Below, in pieces: positions 8,109 through 15,194 of a stretch of 64,000 nt of DNA (position 1 is its first letter; every line of letters starts with the position of its first letter). Position numbers and translations under genes: made by a program. Origin of the DNA: Phytoactinopolyspora limicola (GTDB lineage Bacteria; Actinomycetota; Actinomycetes; Jiangellales; Jiangellaceae); assembly GCF_011320225.1 (NCBI RefSeq), contig NZ_JAAOEN010000001.1, positions 477,652-541,651 on the forward strand. Direction: 5' to 3'. The notes beneath the pieces are model-generated. The model was not told the origin of the DNA. It made no database searches and saw only the letters and a program-made list of their open reading frames with translations.

Positions 8109-8900
8109 ATGGTCGAGCTACGTATCGGTCCCCACGTCAAGCAGGACGATCCGATCGCCGCCGCGGTGGCCGTCGGCGCCAACGCCGTCCAGCTCTTCCT
8201 TGGCGACCCTCAGGGCTGGAAGGCACCCACCGTCTCGTATCCCGGCGGTGCTAGCGCATTGCGCCAGGCCGCTGCCGACGCCGACGTCGCGCTGTACGTC
8301 CACGCGCCGTATGTCCTCAACGTCGCCACCACCAACAACCGTATCCGCATCCCGAGCCGCAAGATCCTCCAACAACAGGTGGATCTCGCCGCCGAGATCG
8401 GGGCCCAAGGGCTGGTCATTCACGGCGGCCACGTCCTGAAGGACGACGCACCCGAGGTTGGCATCGACAACTGGCGCAAGTGTGCCGAGAGGCTCGACGC
8501 GAAAGTGCCGGTGCTCATCGAGAACACCGCTGGCGGAGACCACGCTATGGCGCGCACCCTCGAGCGCATGACCCAGCTGTGGGACGCGGTGGGTGAGCAC
8601 GGCATGGGCTTCTGTTTCGACACCTGCCACGCCTTCTCGGCCGGCCTCGACCTAGCGGAAGCGGTCGACAAGATCATGGCGATCACTGGCCGTATCGACC
8701 TGGTCCATGCCAACGACAGCCGGGACGAGTTCAACTCCGGCGCAGATCGGCACGCCAACCTCGGCGAGGGCACCATCGGACTAGAGCCCATCGGGGAGGT
8801 CGTCCGTGCCGCGGGGGCACCCGTCATCCTCGAGACCCCGGGCGCGAAGAACGGCAACGCCGACGAGATCGGTGCGCTGCGGCGATACCTGGCGACTTAG
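8109..8900 (+). CDS. nfo: Endonuclease IV (AP endonuclease family 2)-like protein
   Basis: Product of 263 residues with the xylose-isomerase-like TIM barrel fold of AP endonuclease family 2. The trinuclear metal-binding motifs are visible: HAPYVLNVA, IHGGH, the IENTAGG glutamate, CFDTCHAFSAG, the HANDSRDEFNSGADRH stretch and the ILETPG glutamate. Family members cut the backbone 5' to abasic sites during base excision repair. ATG 8109 is chosen as it starts the conserved fold; a TAACGT element seven bases upstream suggests a leaderless transcript. Confidence 0.92.
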   Translation: MVELRIGPHVKQDDPIAAAVAVGANAVQLFLGDPQGWKAPTVSYPGGASALRQAAADADVALYVHAPYVLNVATTNNRIRIPSRKILQQQVDLAAEIGAQGLVIHGGHVLKDDAPEVGIDNWRKCAERLDAKVPVLIENTAGGDHAMARTLERMTQLWDAVGEHGMGFCFDTCHAFSAGLDLAEAVDKIMAITGRIDLVHANDSRDEFNSGADRHANLGEGTIGLEPIGEVVRAAGAPVILETPGAKNGNADEIGALRRYLAT

Positions 8901-8975
8901 CGGCGGCACCTCTGAGCGTCCGTGGCGCTGCATGGTGGCCGATCGTGCAACTCGGCTCCCGCCCTGCCCAACAGG

Positions 8976-8981
8976 TACGCT
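8976..8981 (+). promoter_or_regulatory. -10 element (TACGCT) for leaderless femX-like gene
   Basis: TACGCT ends six bases before the GTG at 8988, placing the transcription start at or next to the start codon. No convincing -35 hexamer was assigned. Confidence 0.5.
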
Positions 8982-8987
8982 CGGGCC

Positions 8988-10127
8988 GTGACGAAAGCGC
9001 CAGCCCTCACCGTTCGGAAGATCACCCGCGAGGCCCATCTCGCCGCCATCGCCGACCGCCCGTCCGTCAGCTTCCTGCAAACGCCGGCCTGGGCGCAGGT
9101 CAAACGCGACTGGAAGGCCGAGTCGATCGGCTGGTTCGACGGCGACACCATCGTCGGTTGTGCTCTCGTCCTCTACCGGCAAGCCCCCAAGGTGCGCCGG
9201 TACCTGGCATACGTGCCGGAAGGTCCAGCCATCGACTGGGAGTCTGCCGCCAAGGACGGTGATCTCTCGCGCTGGCTGGAGCCACTCATCGCTCATGTCA
9301 AGGAGTACGGGGCGTTTGGGCTCCGAATGGGCCCGGGGGTCGTCGCTCGGATCTGGCAGAACACCACTCTCAAAGCGGCACTGGCCGACGGCACCGTCAA
9401 ACGGTTGCGCGACGTTCCGGCGGACGAAACCACCGAGATCGGCGACGCCGTTGCCCGGCAGCTCCGAGACGCCGGGTGGCGACCACCGCCGGACGGCGAC
9501 GGATTCGCGGCCGGACAACCCCGGTACGTCTTTCAGCTACCGCTGGACACCGACGCCGAGGACGACGTGCTGCGCGGCTTCAACCAGTTGTGGCGGCGCA
9601 ACATCAAGAAGGCCGACAAGTCCGGGGTCGTCGTGTCGTACGGCGATGTCGACGACCTACCCGCATTTCACGAGCTCTACACCGAGACGGCCGGGCGCGA
9701 TGGCTTCACGCCGCGCCCCCTGAGCTACTTCCGGGGTATGTGGGAGGCGATGCGCACCGAGTCACCGGACCGGCTGCGGCTATATCTGGCGCACCACGAA
9801 GGCGACCTCGTTGCCGCGACCACCATGGTCCGCGTTGGCACCCACGCGTGGTATTCGTACGGCGCGTCGTCGACGGCCAAGCGCGACGTCCGCGGGTCCA
9901 ACGCGGTGCAGTGGCGGATGATCCGCGACGCTCTGGCCGACGGCTGCGACGTGTACGACCTGCGTGGCATCACCGACACACTGGACGAGGCCGACCCGCA
10001 CGCCGGCCTGATCCGCTTCAAGCTGGGCACTGGTGGCCGGGCAGTGGAGTACGTGGGTGAGTGGGATCTCCCCATCTCGAAGCTTCTCTACAGTGCGTTC
10101 GATCTCTACATGAAGCGCCGGAGCTAA
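8988..10127 (+). CDS. FemABX-family peptidyltransferase
   Basis: Product of 379 residues with the two GNAT-like folds of the Fem family: SFLQTPAWAQVKRDWKAE near residue 25, the central FNQLWRRNIKKADKSG helix, and the C-terminal half with YLAHHEGDLVAATTMVR, WYSYGASS and YDLRGITDT (near 324). Fem proteins use aminoacyl-tRNA to add an amino acid to the lipid II stem or bridge; in actinomycetes with LL-diaminopimelate, FemX adds glycine. The GTG at 8988 follows a TACGCT -10. The racemase-like gene starts three bases after the stop, so the pair is probably one transcript acting on cell-wall precursors. Confidence 0.88.
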   Translation: MTKAPALTVRKITREAHLAAIADRPSVSFLQTPAWAQVKRDWKAESIGWFDGDTIVGCALVLYRQAPKVRRYLAYVPEGPAIDWESAAKDGDLSRWLEPLIAHVKEYGAFGLRMGPGVVARIWQNTTLKAALADGTVKRLRDVPADETTEIGDAVARQLRDAGWRPPPDGDGFAAGQPRYVFQLPLDTDAEDDVLRGFNQLWRRNIKKADKSGVVVSYGDVDDLPAFHELYTETAGRDGFTPRPLSYFRGMWEAMRTESPDRLRLYLAHHEGDLVAATTMVRVGTHAWYSYGASSTAKRDVRGSNAVQWRMIRDALADGCDVYDLRGITDTLDEADPHAGLIRFKLGTGGRAVEYVGEWDLPISKLLYSAFDLYMKRRS

Positions 10128-10130
10128 CCT

Positions 10131-11162
10131 ATGCCGCTGACCTTGCATGTCGACACCGCTCGTTGGCGCGATCATCTCCGCGCTTTCACCGAGTCCGCGA
10201 CTCCCGACATCGTGCCGGTCGCGAAGGGCAATGGCTACGGATTCGGCAACGCCGTACTCGCCGCCGAGGCGGCTAAGCTAGGCACCTCCACGCTGGCGGT
10301 GGGGACGTACGAGGAGCTGCCCGACGTCGGCCCCGGGTTCGCCGGCGATCTGCTCGTCCTCACGCCGTGGCGGCCCTGGTCGGAAGCTCCGGCCGACGAG
10401 CACGTGATCCACACCGTCTCCCGGATCGCTGATCTCCAGGCACTGGTGGAACGGGGTGGCCGGCCGCGGGTGGTAGTGGAGATCATCACAAGCATGCGCC
10501 GCCACGGCATCGAGGCCGCACAGCTCGACTCCCTCGTCGAATTGTTGGCCGGTGTCCGGTTCGAGGGATTCGCTCTGCATCTGCCGCTCGCCGGCGATCA
10601 CGCCGACGAGGCCCGCGTATTGGCGACCGCGGCGTTTGCTGCGGTGCCCGACGTACCCCGGCAGCTCTGGGTCAGTCATCTGGCCCCACCCACCGCGGCG
10701 ACCCTGGCCAGCCAGGTAGGCGGCGAGGTCCGGCTCCGGGTCGGCTCGGCGTTGTGGCTTGGTGAACGTGGTGCGTTGCACGCCCGGGGCACCGTGCTCG
10801 ACGTCCATGTGGTGCGCCGCGGGGAGCGTTATGGCTACCGGCAACGCCGGGCCCGGCGCGACGGCACACTGGTCGTCGTCGCGGGCGGCACGGCCCATGG
10901 CGTCGCGCTTGAGGCGCCGTCGCCGGCGGTGAGTGCACGCCAGCGCATGGTGTCGGTGGCCAAGGGTGGTCTGCAGGCGACTGGCCGGGTGCTGTCGCCG
11001 TTTCACGTGGCCGGCCAGCAGCGTTGGTTCGCTGAACCTCCACACATGCAGTGTTCGATGATCTGGCTACCGAGTGGGGTCACGCCGCCGGCACCGGGTG
11101 ATGAACTCGACGTCGACGTCCGGTTCACGACGACCACATTCGATCGGATCGCCTGGTCTTAA
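10131..11162 (+). CDS. Alanine-racemase-like PLP protein
   Basis: Product of 343 residues with the alanine racemase two-domain plan. The PLP-binding lysine lies in VAKGNGYGFG (near residue 31; the usual form is KANAYGHG), and the C-terminal domain has a GERYGYRQRR motif where alanine racemase carries its second catalytic Tyr. The protein is shorter than typical Alr (about 370 or more) and diverges in both motifs, so the substrate may not be alanine. Immediate coupling to the FemX-like gene suggests it supplies or edits an amino acid for peptidoglycan. A main alr gene should exist elsewhere. Confidence 0.75.
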   Translation: MPLTLHVDTARWRDHLRAFTESATPDIVPVAKGNGYGFGNAVLAAEAAKLGTSTLAVGTYEELPDVGPGFAGDLLVLTPWRPWSEAPADEHVIHTVSRIADLQALVERGGRPRVVVEIITSMRRHGIEAAQLDSLVELLAGVRFEGFALHLPLAGDHADEARVLATAAFAAVPDVPRQLWVSHLAPPTAATLASQVGGEVRLRVGSALWLGERGALHARGTVLDVHVVRRGERYGYRQRRARRDGTLVVVAGGTAHGVALEAPSPAVSARQRMVSVAKGGLQATGRVLSPFHVAGQQRWFAEPPHMQCSMIWLPSGVTPPAPGDELDVDVRFTTTTFDRIAWS

Positions 11163-11170
11163 CCACCGAA

Positions 11171-11215
11171 TGATCGTTGCCGGATCTCAGCTCTCAACCC
11201 CATGATCGTTATGGG
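11171..11215. repeat. TGATCGTTGCCGGAT repeat and CCCAT/ATGGG hairpin
   Basis: TGATCGTTGCCGGAT at 11171-11185 also occurs in the arms of the large palindrome at 19.8 kb. A small hairpin (11199-11203 with 11211-11215, seven-base loop) follows. The pair lies in the convergent gap between the racemase-like and stress-protein genes, where it could serve as a two-way terminator. Confidence 0.6.
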
Positions 11216-11694
11216 AGTAGCCCGGCCTGCCCCAGCTCGATACGGGCCCGGTCCGTGTATCCACCGCGGGCGACGAGGTCGTAGCGCTGTGCCACGAGAT
11301 TCTTGGTCGAGGAGAATTCCTGCCGTCCCGCCACGGAGACGGACGACGCGAACCCGAACGCCGCCCCCCACGTCGCACCCACCGCCGCCCCTGCCATCAC
11401 GAGACCGAGCCAGGCAAAGCCAGGTGAGAACAGACCCAACAGCAATCCGAAGAAGAGACCGATCCCCGCCCCGGTGAATGCGCCGTTCAGTACCGCCCGG
11501 GTACGAGTCATCCGCCCCGTCACCCGCTCGACCAACCGAAGGTCGGAGCCGATGATGTCGAGGTTCTCCACGGGGAACCCAGTCTTGGACAGGTGGCCAA
11601 CCGCGGCCCGGGCGTCGTCGTACACGGGGAACGATGCCACGGTGTTCCACGCGGCCTTGATGGGGTCGTACTGGGACGTCTCCGCATGTGTCAT
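11209..11694 (-). CDS. General stress protein 17M/YflT-like membrane protein
   Basis: Product of 161 residues. The N-terminal part (FPVYDDARAAVGHLSKTGFPVENLDIIGSDLRLVERVTG) matches the heat-induced stress protein YflT domain, and two hydrophobic Gly-rich segments lie at about 70-115. A strong GAGGAGG ribosome-binding site precedes the ATG at 11694. Function within the family is unknown; related genes are often under general-stress sigma factors. It converges with the racemase-like gene and shares its 3' hairpin. Confidence 0.85.
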   Translation of the reverse strand: MTHAETSQYDPIKAAWNTVASFPVYDDARAAVGHLSKTGFPVENLDIIGSDLRLVERVTGRMTRTRAVLNGAFTGAGIGLFFGLLLGLFSPGFAWLGLVMAGAAVGATWGAAFGFASSVSVAGRQEFSSTKNLVAQRYDLVARGGYTDRARIELGQAGLLP

Positions 11695-11789
11695 GGTGAC
11701 CTCCTCGGGTGAAGACTCCCCAGAATCATCGCCTACTGACCTGAAACACCCCTGTGCACCACCTGTGAATTACCCAAGAAGGTCGACGC

Positions 11790-12287
11790 TCAATCACCGT
11801 CAGGTGCGGCGCGGCGTTGGTCCTGTGCCCCGGCATCCGGACCAAGCGGTTTTGCGAGATGGACGAGACGGCCTCCCACGATCATCTCGACCCCGGTCAC
11901 GTCGTATCCCAGCTCCGCGTAGAAGCGCAGGTTGCGCACCATCTTCTCGTGGGTGAACAGCCGGACCTGGTTCAGGCCGAGCTCACGGGCCCGCGCCTCG
12001 GCGAAGGCGAGGAGCTGCCGCCCGATGCCACGTCCCTGCGACGACGGTCGGACGGCGACGTTCTCAACCAGAAGGGTTGTGGCCTCGGCGGTCAACACCA
12101 ACACGCCGACCGGCTCGGGCTCGCCCGTGACGTAGACCCGACCTGCGGCGATTAGGGCACCATAGTCCGCGTCCAGCGGCGCCGGCCGGCCACCCACGAT
12201 AGCCACCCACGGTTGGTACGCATCCTGCACGATCGCTTCGACGACGCGCTGCCGCCCGGGCTCGGCGAGCCGTACCCGATTCGGCAT
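11790..12287 (-). CDS. GNAT-family N-acetyltransferase
   Basis: Product of about 165 residues with the acetyl-CoA site VRPSSQGRGIGRQLLAFAEARARELG (near residues 85-110) and the NLRFYAELGYD C-terminal motif. It transfers an acetyl group to a small molecule or protein; the substrate is not evident. Two adjacent ATG codons (12290 and 12287) follow a GGAGGG site; 12287 has the better spacing of six bases. It stands alone, transcribed towards the stress-protein gene. Confidence 0.85.
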   Translation of the reverse strand: MPNRVRLAEPGRQRVVEAIVQDAYQPWVAIVGGRPAPLDADYGALIAAGRVYVTGEPEPVGVLVLTAEATTLLVENVAVRPSSQGRGIGRQLLAFAEARARELGLNQVRLFTHEKMVRNLRFYAELGYDVTGVEMIVGGRLVHLAKPLGPDAGAQDQRRAAPDGD

Positions 12288-12492
12288 CATCAACCCTCCG
12301 GACGAGGCGGTCATAGCGGCCCCCGGTCTGCTGGCGCGGCCGGTATTCCGGCGCCACGATAGCCGCTCGGTGTCCGGCTCGCCACCAAGGAGATCACGGG
12401 GCTACAACAGGGCGGAGGGTGGGAGGGACCGTGGAGCTTGGGGTCCTGAGCAGGACATTGGTGGTGGACTGAGCTGAACCACCCGATCCGGG

Positions 12493-13677
12493 TCAGCCGG
12501 CCCATCGACCGGTGAGGAAAACCACCACCCAGACACACATGAGGGGTGCGCTCACCGCCAAATAGACCCACAGCACCCATCGCCGGCGGGCCGCCGCCAC
12601 CCCCACCGCGATCCACAGCGGCCACCACAGCAGGGTGGCTCTCGGAACCGAGAAGAACCAGTACGACGTCGCGAACGCGATCACCTGAAGTCCAACCCAC
12701 GTCGCCTCGCCCCAGCGCCGCCACCACACCAAACCCACCGTTAATGCGGCGCCGACCAGGATGGCGACGATCTCGGCGGCGAACATCCAGGCGAATCCCG
12801 GTGACTGACCTCCACCGAACGCCGCCCGCCAGGTGTTGGCCCACGCGTCCCAGGGCCAGGTGAACTCGCGGTTCCACTCCTGGGCTTGCGCGTCCAGCCA
12901 GGCCAGCCAGTTTCCGGTGAGGTTCTTCAGATAGATCATCCAGGCGCCAAGCGGAACCAGCGGCAGGAACAGCCATCCGAAGCCGGACCAGTCACGGGTG
13001 GTCCGGCGGGTGGCCAGCCAATGCACACCAACCGCAACCACCAGAAAGATGCCACTGACCCGGACCGTGCAGGCCAACCCGGCCAGTACCCCGGCAGCCA
13101 ACCAGTGCCCACGGCGGGCGGCCAACCATGCCGGTAAGGCGCACGCGACGAACAAAGCCTCGGTGTAGGGCGCGGCGAGAAAGACAGCGGGTGGGGCGCA
13201 CACCCACGCCAGCACGGCCAGCCGCCCGGCCCGCGGACCACCGTCGAGTGTGGCCAGCCGGCTGAGCGCGACGGCCGCGACGCCACCTGTGACCAGTGAG
13301 ACGAGCAGGCCGGTCACCACGTGGGAGATGCCTAGCTGGGCTCCGAACCACAGCAGTCCCGGCAGCCCGGGGAAGAACGCCTCGTTGGGCACGCCCGTCG
13401 GTTCGCCCCCGTAGCCGTGTGTTGCGATGCCACGGTAGTGATGGAAGTCCCACTGGACCCACCGGTCCAGCCATCCGACGACGTCCTGCCCGTTGACGGC
13501 GAACAACAGGCCGGTCGCTGACGCGATCACGACAATCGAGACCCGGCTGAGTAGCCAGATGGCCAGAGCGTCACGATCCTCGGGGCGGTTACTCAGCCAA
13601 CCACCGAGCGTCGCGCGGCCCCCTGCCGCTGGTGAACTGGCTGTCGCGGCCACCACTTCGGCCCCGTCGCGGCTCAC
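12493..13677 (-). CDS. Membrane mannosyltransferase of the PIG-V/GPI type
   Basis: Product of 394 residues with roughly ten helices. The first extracytoplasmic loop holds WDFHHYRGIATHGYGGEP and EAFFPGLPGLL, matching the WD and acidic catalytic loop of GT-C mannosyltransferases related to eukaryotic PIG-V. It would use a polyprenyl-phosphate sugar donor outside the membrane. The GTG start at 13677 overlaps the TGA of the preceding glycosyltransferase gene (GTGA), implying coupling. The open frame upstream of this start runs antiparallel to that gene's 3' end and is a shadow. Substrate is inferred only by family. Confidence 0.8.
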   Translation of the reverse strand: MSRDGAEVVAATASSPAAGGRATLGGWLSNRPEDRDALAIWLLSRVSIVVIASATGLLFAVNGQDVVGWLDRWVQWDFHHYRGIATHGYGGEPTGVPNEAFFPGLPGLLWFGAQLGISHVVTGLLVSLVTGGVAAVALSRLATLDGGPRAGRLAVLAWVCAPPAVFLAAPYTEALFVACALPAWLAARRGHWLAAGVLAGLACTVRVSGIFLVVAVGVHWLATRRTTRDWSGFGWLFLPLVPLGAWMIYLKNLTGNWLAWLDAQAQEWNREFTWPWDAWANTWRAAFGGGQSPGFAWMFAAEIVAILVGAALTVGLVWWRRWGEATWVGLQVIAFATSYWFFSVPRATLLWWPLWIAVGVAAARRRWVLWVYLAVSAPLMCVWVVVFLTGRWAG

Positions 13678-15146
13678 CGGCGTGCCCGCCGCTGGCTGGC
13701 ACCGGCACCGGCACCGGCACGACCATGGGACAACGGCGGCGCCGGCCCAGTCACGTATGCCCGCACGGGATCGTGGCCAGGCGCCTGGATATCGCGGACG
13801 ACGAGGATCATCAGCCAAATCAACGCCGTCGTACGGATGAGGATCGACAACGCGTACACCTCCGCGGAGATCACCTGGTCTCCGTAGAAGCCAGCCAGGT
13901 ACAGCCAGACCGCGATGAAGTAGAGCACCTCCGTGGCCTGCCAGATCAGCAGCTCGCGCCAACGCGGCCGGGCCAACGCGGCCAGCGGCAGCAGCCACAG
14001 CGTGTACTGCGGCGACCACACCTTGTTGATCAGTAGGAAAGCGGCCACCGCCAAAAACGCCAGCTGGGCCAGTCGCGGCGGCTCGGGTGCGGTCATGGTG
14101 AGGACGATGATCAGGCCCAGCAAGATGAGGCCGGCACCAATCGCCAGCCGATTGATGTCGTCACCGGCCGGCATCGAGATGCCGAGGCTGCCGTCCAGAA
14201 TGCCAAGCGCATACCAGACCGAGCCGAACTCGGCCGCACGCTCGACGTTGAACTCGAAGAAGGTCGACCATCCTTGGGGAGAGTGCATGGCCACCGGCAG
14301 ATTGACGGTCGACCACGACACAACGGCCGCCACCACCGTGCCACCCAGGCGGCGCAACGCCCGCGCCCGGTCCGGGTCACGCATAGCCACGAGCAATAAC
14401 GCGCCCAGGATCAGCACCGGATAAAGTTTGGCCGCCGCACCAAGCCCGAGCAGGATGCCCGCCCACCCTGGTCTTTCCCTCGTCCACGCCAGTATGGCCA
14501 GGCTCGTACAGGCGACGGCCAGCAGATCCCAGTTGATCGCGAAACTGAGCAACAGTACCGGCGAGGCCGCCACCACCATCGCGTCCCATGGCCGGCGCGG
14601 CACCGTCCGCGCGGTAGCGACGACGATGACAATCGCCGACAGTCCCATCAGGATGACAGTGATCTCGTAGAAGCGGACACTCTCGGCCAGCGGCCGGTCT
14701 GGTGAATCCGGTCCGGTCACCGACTGGATGGCCCGGGCAAGCACCGCGGACCCTTGCATCACCGCCCCAGTGAGCACCGGATACTCAAGCTCGCGGTCGA
14801 CGTACACGACCTCGCCGTCGGCCAGGCCACGCTCCCGGTACAAGAAGGGCACGTCGCTGTAACACAGCGACGTCCAGACGCTAGGGTCCTCGCGGCTCTC
14901 CCACGACTTCTCGTGGCACGGCTGGTTGGTGACGAATCCAACCGCCAGAACGAGACACGCCACCGCCACGGCTACCCGAACCGGGCTCCACCATCCCCCA
15001 CCGACCAGTGCGTACCGCCCGACCGGCCCGCCGACCCACTCGCTGGCCGTGGCCACGACCGGGTCTTCGCGGCTCGGCTGGGCGATGCGCGGGCTCACGG
15101 GGCTGTGCGGGCAGGTCCGGGAGCGTGGGCGCCGGTGGGTCTCCAT
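13674..15146 (-). CDS. Membrane glycosyltransferase, GT87/DUF2029 type
   Basis: Product of 490 residues with about ten to twelve helices from residue 55. The loop after helix 1 contains CYSDVPFLYRERGLADGEVVY then LEYPVLTG, the DUF2029/GT87 layout where an acidic residue is catalytic; KLYPVLILG and VWSPQYTLWLLPL are also family-typical. In mycobacteria and Streptomyces an equivalent gene follows the bifunctional PBP gene, so it may add mannose or another sugar to envelope glycans. It lies 48 bases after the PBP gene; the ATG at 15146 has only a weak ribosome-binding site and a start further in is possible. Confidence 0.85.
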   Translation of the reverse strand: METHRRPRSRTCPHSPVSPRIAQPSREDPVVATASEWVGGPVGRYALVGGGWWSPVRVAVAVACLVLAVGFVTNQPCHEKSWESREDPSVWTSLCYSDVPFLYRERGLADGEVVYVDRELEYPVLTGAVMQGSAVLARAIQSVTGPDSPDRPLAESVRFYEITVILMGLSAIVIVVATARTVPRRPWDAMVVAASPVLLLSFAINWDLLAVACTSLAILAWTRERPGWAGILLGLGAAAKLYPVLILGALLLVAMRDPDRARALRRLGGTVVAAVVSWSTVNLPVAMHSPQGWSTFFEFNVERAAEFGSVWYALGILDGSLGISMPAGDDINRLAIGAGLILLGLIIVLTMTAPEPPRLAQLAFLAVAAFLLINKVWSPQYTLWLLPLAALARPRWRELLIWQATEVLYFIAVWLYLAGFYGDQVISAEVYALSILIRTTALIWLMILVVRDIQAPGHDPVRAYVTGPAPPLSHGRAGAGAGASQRRARR

Positions 15147-15194
15147 GGTGACTGGGTCTGCCGCTGGCCGCCCGTCGACCGCTCAGGACCGACG

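Noticed and set aside
6964-8439. 491-residue Arg/Pro-rich frame
   Set aside because: Shadow frame across the MFS and endonuclease IV genes with typical high-GC out-of-frame composition.
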